DNA of 64,000 nucleotides from Asticcacaulis sp. AC460 (GCF_000495795.1 NZ_AWGD01000030.1:17470-81469); one strand, 5' to 3'; counted from the first letter of the stretch, positions 15,699-24,402 are shown. The notes: a model not told the origin generated them from the sequence alone. Program-made: numbers and translations.

Positions 15699-17122
15699 GC
15701 CTTCAGCGCTTCCAGTTGCCCCGGCAGGGCATAGGCCCACTGGGTGATGTCGCCGGCGCCCAGGCAGACCACCAGGTCGCCGGACTTGGCTTCTCCGGCC
15801 ACAATGCCAGCCAGGGCCGCGGGACCTTCGAGCGCGATGGCATTGCGGTGGCCGAAACGATGCAGGCCTTCGACCAGGGCCGTCTTGCTGACGCCGTCGA
15901 TGGGGGCCTCCCCGGCGCTGTAGACATCGGCGACGATGACCGTGTCGGCGTCGTGGAAACACGAGGAGAACTCGGTCATCAGGTCGCGCAGGCGGGTATA
16001 GCGGTGCGGCTGGACCACGGCGATGACCCGCCCTTGCGTGACCTGACGGGCGGCCGTCAGTACCGCGGCGATCTCGACCGGATGGTGGCCGTAATCGTCG
16101 ATGACGCGGATGCCGTCGACCACGCCCGTGGTCGTAAAGCGACGCTTGACCCCGCCGAAGCCTGCCAGGCCCTTGCGCACGTCATCTTCGGTGACGCCTA
16201 GCTCACGCGCGATGGCAATGGCCGCCGTGGCGTTGCTGACATTGTGGTTGCCGGTCATCGGCAGGCGGATCTTTTCCCAGATGAAGGGCTCGACACCGGT
16301 CGGTGAGAACTGCACGTCGAATAGTGCGCCTTCCGGGCCGAACTCGATGTTCAGGCAGCGGACCTCAGCCTGGGGGCTGACGCCGTAGGGGATCAGGCGG
16401 CGGTTCTCGACCTTGGCGGCCAGGGCCTGGACTTCGGGGTGGTCTATGCAGACGGCGGCGAAACCGTAGAAGGGGATGTTTTCGACGAAGTCGACAAAGC
16501 CCTTTTTCACCGCTTCGAAGTCGCCCCAGTGATCGAGATGTTCGGCGTCGATATTGGTGACGATAGCCAGGGTCGACTTCAGGCGCAGGAAGGAGCCGTC
16601 GGATTCGTCGGCCTCGACCACGATCCAGTCGCCGTCGCCGACCTTGGCATTGGTGCCGTAGTTATTGATGATGCCGCCATTGACCACGGTCGGGTCCATG
16701 CCGCCGGCGTCGAGCAGGCAGGCGACCATTGAGGTGGTGGTGGTCTTGCCATGGGTGCCGCCGACGGCGATCGAGAACTGCAGCCGCATCAATTCAGCCA
16801 GCATCTCGGCGCGGCGGACCAGCGGGATGCGGCGACGGCGCGCCTCGACCATCTCCGGGTTGTCGTGCTTGACCGCGGTCGAATAGACCAGGGCGCAGAC
16901 GCCGTCGCTGACATGTTCGGCGGCGTGGCCGATGAAGATCTTCGCGCCCAGCTTTTCCAGCCGTTCGGTGTTGGCCGAGGCCTTGGCGTCCGAGCCCTGC
17001 ACCTGGTAGCCGATCTTGAGCATGATCTCGGCAATGCCGCTCATGCCGATGCCGCCGATGCCGACGAAATGGACCGGGCCGAGGTCGAAAGGCGTAGGGC
17101 GGATTTGGGACAGAGAGGCCAT
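15695..17122 (-). CDS. murC: UDP-N-acetylmuramate--L-alanine ligase
   Basis: ATP-dependent Mur ligase adding L-alanine to UDP-MurNAc, the first amino acid of the peptidoglycan stem. At 475 residues it has the N-terminal UDP-binding Rossmann motif [16 protein letters not shown], the ATP loop [12 protein letters not shown] (about residue 120), and the family motifs [10 protein letters not shown] and [10 protein letters not shown]. It heads the murC - unknown - murB operon. ftsW, murG and other cell-wall cluster genes presumably lie elsewhere. Confidence 0.97.
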   Translation of the reverse strand: MASLSQIRPTPFDLGPVHFVGIGGIGMSGIAEIMLKIGYQVQGSDAKASANTERLEKLGAKIFIGHAAEHVSDGVCALVYSTAVKHDNPEMVEARRRRIPLVRRAEMLAELMRLQFSIAVGGTHGKTTTTSMVACLLDAGGMDPTVVNGGIINNYGTNAKVGDGDWIVVEADESDGSFLRLKSTLAIVTNIDAEHLDHWGDFEAVKKGFVDFVENIPFYGFAAVCIDHPEVQALAAKVENRRLIPYGVSPQAEVRCLNIEFGPEGALFDVQFSPTGVEPFIWEKIRLPMTGNHNVSNATAAIAIARELGVTEDDVRKGLAGFGGVKRRFTTTGVVDGIRVIDDYGHHPVEIAAVLTAARQVTQGRVIAVVQPHRYTRLRDLMTEFSSCFHDADTVIVADVYSAGEAPIDGVSKTALVEGLHRFGHRNAIALEGPAALAGIVAGEAKSGDLVVCLGAGDITQWAYALPGQLEALKA

Positions 17123-17260
17123 TGGGACAGGTTCACGCGCGACAAAAAGGGGAAGGATTACGCGCTTTATACTACGCTGTCGTGCCTGTCACGGGCCGTT
17201 TTCAACTTGGTGGCACGGGCGTTTCATGGCACTATGGCGGCAAGGCGCAAGGTGCAGATT

Positions 17261-17500
17261 ATGGACAGGATCACGGTTTCTCTGGACGACGGCAATAGCG
17301 ATTGGGTGCAGCAGCAGGCGGGCGCCAATGTCGATGCCTATGTCAACGATGTGCTGCGCAGGGATCAGGAACGCAAGGCCGCAGAAGCGAAATTGCGAGA
17401 CTTGATACAAGAGGGGCTCGACAGCGGGATCAGCCCCCGCACGCCCCAAGAGATTATTGCTGATGCCAAGGCCAGGTTAAGGGCCGATGGCCACCTATAG
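17261..17500 (+). CDS. parD: ParD-like antitoxin
   Basis: A type II antitoxin of the CopG/ParD ribbon-helix-helix family that would neutralise the adjacent ParE toxin and autorepress the operon. The 79-residue protein has an N-terminal DNA-binding strand MDRITVSLDDGNSDWV, a helix ending GANVDAYVNDVLRRDQE, and the usual acidic toxin-binding tail (EGLDSGISPRTPQEI). ATG 17261 follows AAGGTG; an in-frame ATG at 17234 lacks a ribosome site. It overlaps parE by 14 nt. Confidence 0.85.
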   Translation: MDRITVSLDDGNSDWVQQQAGANVDAYVNDVLRRDQERKAAEAKLRDLIQEGLDSGISPRTPQEIIADAKARLRADGHL

Positions 17501-17780
17501 CCTCACAGCCGACGCCGATCGGGATTTGACCGCAATTTATTTCTACACTTTCGATTCGTTCGGAGAAAACCAAGCGGACCTTTATACTAACCGTATGATT
17601 TCCGCCTTTGAGTTACTTGCTCAGATGCCATTTTCAGGTCGAAAAGTGGCCCATATTCATTCCGATACGCGATCCTTTCCTCACGAATCTCATGTTATTT
17701 ATTACGAGGTCGTAGATTCTGACGTCGTTATTATCCGCATTCTTCACCATGCTCAGGATCCGTTGAGACAGTTCAAATGA
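17487..17780 (+). CDS. parE: ParE/RelE-superfamily toxin
   Basis: Toxin of a type II toxin-antitoxin pair; ParE members inhibit DNA gyrase. The 97-residue protein has the family pattern: YSLTADADRDLTAIYFYTFDSFG at the N-terminus, the central FELLAQMPFSGRKV, and the C-terminal VIIRILHHAQDP. Codon use is more AT-rich than in neighbours, as often in mobile toxin-antitoxin loci. Its stop overlaps the start of the cytochrome b561 gene as ATGA, which is unusual. Confidence 0.85.
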   Translation: MATYSLTADADRDLTAIYFYTFDSFGENQADLYTNRMISAFELLAQMPFSGRKVAHIHSDTRSFPHESHVIYYEVVDSDVVIIRILHHAQDPLRQFK

Positions 17781-18337
17781 GCGCCGAACCACCGTCCATC
17801 CCGGATGGCTACCCGCTCGCTGCCAGGCTGCTGCACTGGGTCATTGCCTTGTGTGTGCTGTCGCTGATCCCGGCAGGACTGTTGATGAACCAACTTCCCT
17901 CCGGGGAACCGCAGAACGCCCTCTATACCGCCCATCGCTCGCTGGGTGTGCTGGTCATGGTCTTGTCCGTGATCAGGCTGGGCTACAGGTTGACCGCCAA
18001 ATGGCCGGAGCAGGAATCGAGCCTGACGCCGTGGCAGCGCAGGGCGTCGACCGTCGTGCACAACCTGTTCTACGGTCTGCTGATCGTCCAGCCCCTGGTC
18101 GGCTGGTACGCCACCTCGGCCTATGGCGCACGGATCAGCGTTTTCGGACTGTTCGACCTGCCGGCCCTGACCGCCAAAAACGCCGCCGCCGCCGACCTGT
18201 GGTTCAATGTTCACGATGTGCTGGGCTTTACCCTGGCCGGCCTGGTCGTAATCCATGTCGCGGCCGCCCTGTACCACCACTTGATCCGCCGCGACGATGT
18301 GCTGATCCGCATGCTGGTCGGGCAAAAATCGTCCTGA
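17777..18337 (+). CDS. Cytochrome b561-family di-heme membrane protein
   Basis: A four-helix inner-membrane cytochrome b561 that moves electrons between quinol and a periplasmic acceptor such as superoxide or a dehydrogenase partner (family knowledge). The 186-residue chain has the expected helices with heme-ligand histidines in RLLHWVIAL, TAHRSLGVL, VVHNLFYGL and the DVLGFTLAGLVVIHVAA segment. It starts inside the parE stop codon, so translation is coupled to the toxin gene. No independent promoter was identified. The partner protein is unknown. Confidence 0.9.
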   Translation: MSAEPPSIPDGYPLAARLLHWVIALCVLSLIPAGLLMNQLPSGEPQNALYTAHRSLGVLVMVLSVIRLGYRLTAKWPEQESSLTPWQRRASTVVHNLFYGLLIVQPLVGWYATSAYGARISVFGLFDLPALTAKNAAAADLWFNVHDVLGFTLAGLVVIHVAAALYHHLIRRDDVLIRMLVGQKSS

Positions 18338-18392
18338 CAAGAGAGTTTCGATTCGCTCGTGCGGTGAACCCGGGCGTAAGCGCCACACCTCA

Positions 18393-18409
18393 TTAATGAT
18401 TTGTTAACC
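18393..18409 (+). promoter_or_regulatory. CtrA box upstream of the OmpA cluster
   Basis: TTAATGATTTGTTAACC matches the full CtrA consensus TTAA-N7-TTAAC. It ends 69 nt before the GTG start of the first OmpA gene, a position suited to cell-cycle activation or repression by the master regulator CtrA. chpT of the CtrA phosphorelay is in this window. Confidence 0.65.
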
Positions 18410-18478
18410 GCGTTGTCTTTTGCCGCAACCGATTGTACGTTTTCCGCTGAATGTGTTGGCGTCGCAGGGACCGAATCG

Positions 18479-19294
18479 GTGGGCAGGGTATGGATTTACA
18501 GTCTCGGCTGGCTGGTCCTGGGACTTTGCGTAGCCTTTGCCCTCCCCTGGCGTGCCGAGGGGCTGGAGACTATGTTGCGCGGCCAGGTCCAGCAAAAGCT
18601 GGCGGCCCAGGGCCTGGGTGATTTCGAAGTCCGGATGGACGGCCAGGCGACAACCCTTGCCTATCGCGAAGACGGCTTTGCCCAGACTGCGGCCTCGGGT
18701 GAAACCGCACGCGACCGTATGCTGCGGGCCGTCGCCCATGCCCGCAGCGTGACCGGCGGTCTGCCGGAGAGCACGCTCTACGGCAGCGTCCTGATGGGGC
18801 CGGTGACGCGGGTACGCATGGACGAAGGCTCGGTCGACCTGATGCAGGCACGGCTGGATAGTGTCGCCACACAGACCGTGGTTACCGAACAGGTGCTTCA
18901 GGCGGCCGAGGATTGCACTGGCCGGGTAACAGCGGCGGTCGCCGACCGGCGGCTGCAGTTCGTTTCCGGCAGCGCCGAACTGACCGGCGACAGCCAGACC
19001 ATCCTGACCGACATTTACAACACCATCCAGACCTGTCCGCAGAACCTGGTGCTCAGCGTCGAGGGCTATACCGACAATGTCGGCCAGGACAACGATAATA
19101 TGAAGCTGTCGACCGCCCGGGCCGAGGCCGCGGCTTTTGCGCTGATCGACCTGGGCCTGGCCCAGGCGTCGGTCAGTTCACGTGGCTTCGGCGCCCAGAA
19201 CCCGATTGCCGACAATACCACCGACGACGGCCGGGCGCGCAACCGCCGGGTCGACTTCATCCTCCATCCGCGCGACGAACCGGAGGGGCCGTAA
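18479..19294 (+). CDS. BON-like/OmpA-domain membrane-anchored protein (cluster gene 1)
   Basis: A 271-residue protein: N-terminal membrane anchor (IYSLGWLVLGLCVAFALPW), a BON-like stretch (LRGQVQQKLAAQGLGDFEV, about residues 33-70), a middle region, and a C-terminal OmpA peptidoglycan-binding domain with EGYTDNVGQDNDNMKLSTAR and ARNRRVDFIL, including the Asp and Arg that bind diaminopimelate in the family. GTG 18479 is chosen because AGGGA lies 8 nt upstream; an ATG at 18401 sits inside the CtrA box. It is the first gene of the OmpA/miniprotein cluster, one base before the first 31-residue gene. Confidence 0.82.
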   Translation: MGRVWIYSLGWLVLGLCVAFALPWRAEGLETMLRGQVQQKLAAQGLGDFEVRMDGQATTLAYREDGFAQTAASGETARDRMLRAVAHARSVTGGLPESTLYGSVLMGPVTRVRMDEGSVDLMQARLDSVATQTVVTEQVLQAAEDCTGRVTAAVADRRLQFVSGSAELTGDSQTILTDIYNTIQTCPQNLVLSVEGYTDNVGQDNDNMKLSTARAEAAAFALIDLGLAQASVSSRGFGAQNPIADNTTDDGRARNRRVDFILHPRDEPEGP

Positions 19295-19295
19295 T

Positions 19296-19391
19296 ATGGT
19301 ATATCTCCTGTACGATCTGCGCTGGCTGTTGCTGGGCGTCCTTGTGCTAGGAATGGTGTTCGGCTTTGCCGCCCATCGCTGGGGGCGCTGA
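19296..19391 (+). CDS. 31-residue membrane miniprotein, copy 1
   Basis: Encodes 31 residues, MVYLLYDLRWLLLGVLVLGM followed by VFGFAAHRWGR: one transmembrane helix with an RW motif before it and a basic end. It begins one base after the stop of the upstream OmpA gene and ends one base before the next gene. A homolog of identical length follows the second OmpA gene at 20606 (shared pattern YL-LRW-LL-LVLG-AA-R-G). Conservation of this pair argues that it is a real subunit. Confidence 0.75.
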   Translation: MVYLLYDLRWLLLGVLVLGMVFGFAAHRWGR

Positions 19392-19392
19392 C

Positions 19393-19713
19393 ATGATGTG
19401 GTTGTGGCTGCAATCGCTGGTCCTGATCGCCCTGACGTTTTCCGTCGGTCTGTGGCTGGGGCACGTGGTGTCGATACTCACCAAGGGTGCCGCGCGGCCC
19501 GAACCGGCGGCCGTCGCGGCGTTCGAGGACAGGGAGCCGTATCGGCCTTATCACGGCTATGACAACCAGCCAGAACCGGCCGTCGCCGAAGCGCCTCCTC
19601 CACCGCCTCCGCCGCCATTGCCCGTCGCGCCGCCCCGGCGGATCAAGCCGCCTTTGCTGTTTCCGATCAATCAGTTCGGAATCGTTACCGTGACTCAGGC
19701 GCCAGCCATCTAA
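19393..19713 (+). CDS. Membrane-anchored proline-rich protein
   Basis: A 106-residue protein with an N-terminal transmembrane helix (MMWLWLQSLVLIALTFSVGL) and a long disordered part containing a proline tract (about residues 72-83) and a short C-terminal tail. It occupies the same place after a miniprotein as the HhH protein does in the second half of the cluster, but lacks the HhH domain. The anchor plus flexible linker suggests an envelope-spanning or scaffold role (inference). Two ATGs (19393, 19396) are possible. Confidence 0.7.
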   Translation: MMWLWLQSLVLIALTFSVGLWLGHVVSILTKGAARPEPAAVAAFEDREPYRPYHGYDNQPEPAVAEAPPPPPPPPLPVAPPRRIKPPLLFPINQFGIVTVTQAPAI

Positions 19714-19780
19714 ACCGCCATGAACCCGCCGCAGTTGTTTCCGACAACAAGGCAGCGGGAATCGCTATAGGGTTCGCATC

Positions 19781-20602
19781 ATGAAGAAAAACATGATCCA
19801 TCTGGCCGGTTGGGCGGCCTTGCTGATCGTCGGCGTGATCGCCCTGACGACAACCAAAGCAGACACTGAGACGCGGCTGAAAAGCGAAGCGTCGGCCAGA
19901 CTGACCCAGGCCGGTGTCACCGGCGTGACGGTTGCGGCATCGGGCCAGGACCTCGTGCTCAGCGGCAAACCCGATAAGATTGTCGCGGCCCAGGCGATCC
20001 TCAAACCTGACGATTTCTGGGTAGGTCCGGTGGCGCAGGTGCGCGCCGTCCCCCCGGTGGTCGTGGCGACGCGTGTCGCCGCCGTCGCAAATGAAAGCGC
20101 CATCGCCGTCGAAAGCCATAGCGAAAGCGCGGGCTCGGCGTCAGCGAAGGTCAGCGCTTCCAGTCCGCCGCCAGCCGCTGTTGCTGTCGTCGAGGCCCCC
20201 GCCCTGGCCAGACCTCTGTCTCAGGAGGCCCAGCGCTGCCAGGAACGGATCACGGCCGCCGTGGCGCATGGCGGTATCCGCTACAGGTTCAACGCCTATG
20301 AACTGACGCCCCAGGGCCAGCGCACCCTGCGCAATGTTTATCGCGTGCTGAAAGGTTGTCCTTCGGACGTCAAGCTGACCATCACCGGCTACACCGACAA
20401 TGTCGGCGCCGATGAGGTCAACAAATCCCTGTCTGCTGGGCGAGCGGTCGACGCCATGAATGCCCTGACCGCCGCCGGCTGGCCCGACGACAAGGTCACG
20501 GCCATCGGCGCCGGCAGCGCCGATCCGGTCGCCAGCAACGCCACGGCCGCCGGACGCAAACAGAACCGCCGCGTCGTTTTCACCATCAGTTCCGTGAGTT
20601 AA
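19781..20602 (+). CDS. BON-like/OmpA-domain membrane-anchored protein (cluster gene 4)
   Basis: A 273-residue paralog of the protein at 18479. It has an N-terminal anchor (IHLAGWAALLIVGVIAL), a BON-like unit (ETRLKSEASARLTQAGVTGV through LSGKPDKIVAAQAIL), an Ala/Pro/Val-rich linker (about residues 85-145), and a C-terminal OmpA domain (ITGYTDNVGADEVNKSLSAG, KQNRRVVFTI). BON plus OmpA is also the architecture of mycobacterial ArfA/OmpATb. The second 31-residue miniprotein follows after three bases. Confidence 0.82.
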   Translation: MKKNMIHLAGWAALLIVGVIALTTTKADTETRLKSEASARLTQAGVTGVTVAASGQDLVLSGKPDKIVAAQAILKPDDFWVGPVAQVRAVPPVVVATRVAAVANESAIAVESHSESAGSASAKVSASSPPPAAVAVVEAPALARPLSQEAQRCQERITAAVAHGGIRYRFNAYELTPQGQRTLRNVYRVLKGCPSDVKLTITGYTDNVGADEVNKSLSAGRAVDAMNALTAAGWPDDKVTAIGAGSADPVASNATAAGRKQNRRVVFTISSVS

Positions 20603-20605
20603 GCC

Positions 20606-20701
20606 ATGTTGTACCTGATTTCCGAACTACGCTGGTGGTTGTTGCTGGCTTTGGTGCTGGGCGTTGCCGTCGAATACGCCGCTCGCCGGTACGGCAAATA
20701 G
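20606..20701 (+). CDS. 31-residue membrane miniprotein, copy 2
   Basis: Encodes 31 residues (MLYLISELRWWLLLALVLGV then AVEYAARRYGK), a single-helix membrane protein homologous to that at 19296. It lies 3 nt after the OmpA gene and 13 nt before the HhH gene. The repeated order OmpA - miniprotein - anchored protein suggests a duplicated three-subunit module. Confidence 0.75.
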   Translation: MLYLISELRWWLLLALVLGVAVEYAARRYGK

Positions 20702-20714
20702 GAAAGGAAGCGCC

Positions 20715-21359
20715 ATGTCGATGCTGCTGAAATCCGCCGTCCTGTTGATTGCCGCCTTCCTGATCGGGCGCGGCATCGGCTATCTGCTGAGCCGCCAGGC
20801 CCCCAAGCCGGCGGAAAAGCCGAAACCGCGTCTGCTGGAAGACGAACTGCCCGCGCCGGCGACTGAATCCATCCTGCCGCCGGGCGAGGCCGAACTGATG
20901 CCGCTGGAGAGGGATTACGTGACCATGCCGGCGGAGGCCGCGCCGGTCGCGACCGTGGTCGAGGCGCCGAAAGCCAAAACGACGCCCAAGCCTGAGCCCG
21001 AGGTTGCCGCCAAAACACGCGCACGCAAGGCGGAGGCGGCTCCGACGGTATCGCCATTGGCCGCCATGACGCCCGATCAGGTCGAAGCTGCCGTGGCCGC
21101 GGCGGACGCTCCGGTCGAGCCGGCACGGCTGAAGGCCGCCGACAAGGGCAAGCCGGATGCGTTGCTGGACATTATCGGCATCGGGCCGGTCAATGAGGTG
21201 CAGTTGCACGCTCTGGGCATCTACCATTTCCGCCAGATCGCCGCCTGGACGCCGGAGAACATCAAGTGGGTGTCGGAGCGCATCAAGTTCCCCAGCCGCA
21301 TAGTTCGCGAAAACTGGATGAAACAGGCCGCGGAGATGGACGCTGCGAAAAAGGGGTAA
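20715..21359 (+). CDS. Membrane-anchored protein with C-terminal helix-hairpin-helix domain
   Basis: A 214-residue protein with an N-terminal transmembrane helix (MLLKSAVLLIAAFLIGRGIGYLL), an Ala/Pro/Lys/Glu-rich disordered middle (residues 28-145), and a C-terminal HhH domain (DALLDIIGIGPVNEVQLHAL, GIYHFRQIAAWTPENIKWV) of the kind appended to alphaproteobacterial NuoE proteins and found in DUF4332-like proteins. The domain may bind nucleic acid or protein. ATG 20715 is preceded by GGAAAGGAAG. It is the third subunit type of the OmpA cluster. Confidence 0.78.
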   Translation: MSMLLKSAVLLIAAFLIGRGIGYLLSRQAPKPAEKPKPRLLEDELPAPATESILPPGEAELMPLERDYVTMPAEAAPVATVVEAPKAKTTPKPEPEVAAKTRARKAEAAPTVSPLAAMTPDQVEAAVAAADAPVEPARLKAADKGKPDALLDIIGIGPVNEVQLHALGIYHFRQIAAWTPENIKWVSERIKFPSRIVRENWMKQAAEMDAAKKG

Positions 21360-21364
21360 GGGCC

Positions 21365-22019
21365 ATGCGAGGGGGATTACTCAACGGCTTAGCGTTATTC
21401 ACGATATTGACAGTTTGTCTATCTGCAACCTCAGCTTTGGCTGCAAATCCCGATGCGCAAGGCGCTGCAAACGAACCGTGTCCGTTCGTGCTGCGCCACC
21501 CTTTCGAATACCGAATCTACTTTCCTTCGGGTGAGTCGCAATGGCGTGAGGATTTTGATCACACGCTCGAAGTTGCCGCTGACGTCGCCATCACGGAATC
21601 AACGAACCAACCTGACAGATGTGCCCCAAAATTCGTTGGGCTGAAAATCTCGGGCCACAGTGACACGGTTGGAACAGAGCAGGATGCGATGCGCCTGTCA
21701 CGGTTGCGTACCACCGGCGTGGTAGACAGGCTTCTGGCGTTGGGTGTGCCGCTAGATCTGATCACCATGGATATCATGGGCGACCTCGACCCTCCGGTCG
21801 CCACCGCCGACGAGACGGAGGAGCCGCTCAACCGCCTATGGTCAGGCGGTGGCCGATGCCCTGATTGGTGGCGGTATCGCGGCCGATCGCATCAGCATCC
21901 ATGCTTATGGCGAAACCCGGCCAGCGGTCGCCACGGCGGACAATACCCATGAGCCGCTGAACCGCCGGGTGACGATCTGGCTCGATGACAAGGGGGACAA
22001 GGCATGTTTCGGCGAATAG
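21365..22019 (+). pseudogene. OmpA-domain secreted protein with frameshifted, duplicated C-terminus
   Basis: Starts as a secreted OmpA-like protein: signal peptide (LALFTILTVCLSATSALA), then ISGHSDTVGTEQDAMRLSRL and ATADETEEPLNR. After that Arg codon (21833-21835) the frame continues as nonsense to a stop at 21952. A second OmpA C-terminal half begins in another frame at 21834 (AYGQAVADALIGGGIAADRI ... ATADNTHEPLNRRVTIWL) and ends at 22019. The repeated TADxTxEPLNR blocks suggest unequal recombination between tandem OmpA genes followed by loss of frame. A sequencing error is possible. The 3' end overlaps the next gene by 16 nt as in an intact operon. Confidence 0.7.
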
Positions 22020-22459
22020 TCCTAGCCGGCCTTGCTGTAGCAACGACCATAGGCGTTGCCGCTGGTGTATTCCTTTGGAAGAGATTCGACGAAACCAAGG
22101 ACTGTCCGACCTACGAGCTTCGCGACTATATTGCCTATTTCGTGCCGGATAGTTCTGAACTGTCACCCGACGCCATACAAATAATCGACGAGTTAGCCGC
22201 TTCTACAAAATACTACGATCCCTGCCTTCCGGTTGATCGAATAACCCTCGTCGCCCACACTGATACGGTCGGTGACACAGAGGCCAATCTGCGCCTAGCC
22301 AGGAGGCGTGTGGAAGCCGTCGCTGCGCGGTTAAAGATGAAAGGCGTAACCTTGCCCTTGCGCCTCGTTCCTAAAGGGGAAGCGAATACGCCCGTTCCGA
22401 CGGCCGACAATGTCCGTGAACCGCTCAACAACCGCGTATATCTGGACTATCTTTCCTAA
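22004..22459 (+). CDS. OmpA-like protein with N-terminal anchor (last cluster gene)
   Basis: A 151-residue protein with an N-terminal hydrophobic segment ([21 protein letters not shown]) and an OmpA-type domain ([50 protein letters not shown]). It lacks the BON-like part of its larger relatives. Codon use is slightly more AT-rich than average. Its TAA stop (22457-22459) overlaps the TAG stop of convergent ilvD, so no terminator separates the two transcripts. Confidence 0.8.
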   Translation: MFRRIVLAGLAVATTIGVAAGVFLWKRFDETKDCPTYELRDYIAYFVPDSSELSPDAIQIIDELAASTKYYDPCLPVDRITLVAHTDTVGDTEANLRLARRRVEAVAARLKMKGVTLPLRLVPKGEANTPVPTADNVREPLNNRVYLDYLS

Positions 22460-24321
22460 CGCTTCAGCAGCCCCAGGTCGCGGACGGCGCCGGTGTCGGC
22501 CGAGGTGACCAGGGCGGCATAGGCCTGCAGCGCCGCCGAGACCACGCGGTCGCGGTTGTGCGGCGTATAGGCGTCCGCGCCACGCGCTTCCTCTTCGGCG
22601 CGGCGCTTGGCGATTTCGGTTTCGGAAATGGCCAGCTGGATCGAGCGGCGCGGGATGTCGATCTCGATCCGGTCGCCTTCGCGGACCAGAGCGATCAGAC
22701 CGCCCGAAGCCGCTTCCGGCGAGGCATGGCCGATCGACAGGCCCGAGGTCCCGCCCGAGAAACGGCCGTCGGTCAGCAGGGCGCAGGCCTTGCCCAGGCC
22801 TTTCGATTTCAAATAGGTGGTCGGGTACAGCATTTCCTGCATACCCGGGCCGCCCTTGGGGCCTTCGTAGCGGATGACCACGACGTCGCCCTCGACAATC
22901 TTGTTGTTCAGGATGGCGACCGTCGCCTCGTCCTGGGATTCGAACACCCTCGCCGTGCCGTTGAACACCCAGATCGATTCATCGACCCCGGCGGTTTTCA
23001 CGATACAGCCCTTTTCGGCAATGTTGCCGTACAAAACCGCCAGGCCGCCGTCCTTGGTGAAGGCGTTTTCCTTCGAGCGGATCACCCCGCCGATGCGGTC
23101 GCGGTCCAGGTCGTCCCAGCGGCGGTCCTGCGAGAAGGCCTCGGTGGTGCGCACGCCACCCGGCGCCGCCTTGAAGAATTCGGTGACCTCTTCGTCATTG
23201 GTCTGGCGGATGTCCCAGTAGCTGAGAGCGTGGGCCATGGACGGTGAATGGATGGTCTTGGCTTCGGTGTGCAGCAGGCCACCGCGCGACAGTTCGCCCA
23301 GGATACCCATGATGCCGCCGGCGCGGTGGACGTCTTCGATATGGACTTCGGATGAGGCCGGCGCGACTTTACAGACGCACGGCGTGACGCGCGAAATCCG
23401 GTCGATGTCGGCCATGGTGAAGTCGACCCCGGCTTCCTGGGCCGCGGCCAGGATGTGCAGCACGGTGTTGGTCGAACCGCCCATGGCGACGTCCAGCGCC
23501 ATGGCGTTCTCGAAGGCTTCCTTGGTGGCGATATTGCGCGGCAGGACCGAGGTGTCGTCCTTTTCGTAGTAGCGGCGGGTAATGTCGACGATCAGGCGGC
23601 CGGCCGTTTCGAACAGGCGGCGGCGGTCGGCATGGGTGGCCAGGGTCGTGCCGTTGCCGGGCAAGGACAGGCCCAGGGCTTCGGTCAGGCAGTTCATCGA
23701 GTTGGCGGTGAACATGCCCGAGCACGAACCGCAGGTCGGACAGGCGGCCTCTTCGACGGCCTTGACCTGGGCGTCGGAGATACGGTCGTCGCCGGCCTGG
23801 ATCATGGCGTCGATCAGGTCGAGCGAATGGGTTTTCTCGACGCCGTTCTCGTCGGGCCATACCACCTTGCCGGCTTCCATAGGACCGCCGGAGACGAAGA
23901 CGACCGGGATGTTGATGCGCATGGCGGCCATCAGCATGCCCGGCGTGATCTTGTCGCAATTGGAGATGCAGACCATGGCGTCGGCGCAGTGGGCATTGAC
24001 CATGTATTCGACGCTGTCGGCGATCAGGTCGCGCGACGGCAGCGAATACAGCATGCCGCCATGGCCCATGGCGATACCGTCATCGACGGCGATGGTGTTG
24101 AATTCCTTGGCGACGCCACCGGCGGCTTCGATCTCGCGCGCCACCAGTTGGCCGATGTCCTTCAGGTGGACGTGACCGGGCACGAACTGGGTGAAGCTGT
24201 TGACCACGGCGATGATCGGCTTGGAGAAGTCGGCGTCGGTCATGCCGGTCGCCCGCCAGAGCGCCCGTGCGCCCGCCATGTTGCGGCCAAAGGTGGTGGT
24301 GCGGGAACGATAGGCGGGCAT
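22456..24321 (-). CDS. ilvD: Dihydroxy-acid dehydratase
   Basis: Fe-S enzyme converting dihydroxy-isovalerate and dihydroxy-methylvalerate to the 2-keto acids of valine and isoleucine. The 621-residue length is normal. Cluster cysteines are in [12 protein letters not shown] and [14 protein letters not shown], and the C-terminal swivel domain has [14 protein letters not shown]. Start [12 protein letters not shown] at 24321; the longer frame to 24402 adds a non-homologous basic leader. It is not in the main ilv operon (26.4-31.6 kb) and has its own promoter. Its C-terminal domain is related to the free-standing protein at 26761. Confidence 0.96.
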   Translation of the reverse strand: MPAYRSRTTTFGRNMAGARALWRATGMTDADFSKPIIAVVNSFTQFVPGHVHLKDIGQLVAREIEAAGGVAKEFNTIAVDDGIAMGHGGMLYSLPSRDLIADSVEYMVNAHCADAMVCISNCDKITPGMLMAAMRINIPVVFVSGGPMEAGKVVWPDENGVEKTHSLDLIDAMIQAGDDRISDAQVKAVEEAACPTCGSCSGMFTANSMNCLTEALGLSLPGNGTTLATHADRRRLFETAGRLIVDITRRYYEKDDTSVLPRNIATKEAFENAMALDVAMGGSTNTVLHILAAAQEAGVDFTMADIDRISRVTPCVCKVAPASSEVHIEDVHRAGGIMGILGELSRGGLLHTEAKTIHSPSMAHALSYWDIRQTNDEEVTEFFKAAPGGVRTTEAFSQDRRWDDLDRDRIGGVIRSKENAFTKDGGLAVLYGNIAEKGCIVKTAGVDESIWVFNGTARVFESQDEATVAILNNKIVEGDVVVIRYEGPKGGPGMQEMLYPTTYLKSKGLGKACALLTDGRFSGGTSGLSIGHASPEAASGGLIALVREGDRIEIDIPRRSIQLAISETEIAKRRAEEEARGADAYTPHNRDRVVSAALQAYAALVTSADTGAVRDLGLLKR

Positions 24322-24374
24322 GATGGTTACCTGTGAAAGCTCTTGGCGCAGCAACGGTTTGCGCTTTTGGGTCC

Positions 24375-24402
24375 TATATAGTCTTGAACGCCGAGATGGC
24401 AA
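24375..24402 (-). promoter_or_regulatory. Promoter of ilvD
   Basis: On the minus strand, -35 TTGCCA (24402-24397), a 16-nt spacer and -10 TATATA (24380-24375), about 54 nt before the ilvD start. Confidence 0.55.

Noticed and set aside
16751..17260. N-terminal extension of parD through the start of murC
   Set aside because: The extension is antisense to murC and lacks homology to ParD; ATG 17261 has a ribosome site and gives a normal antitoxin length.
21833..21952. Programmed ribosomal frameshift in the OmpA gene
   Set aside because: No slippery heptamer or stimulatory hairpin was seen at the junction, and the second half repeats the domain already completed by the first. Recombination followed by loss of frame explains it better.
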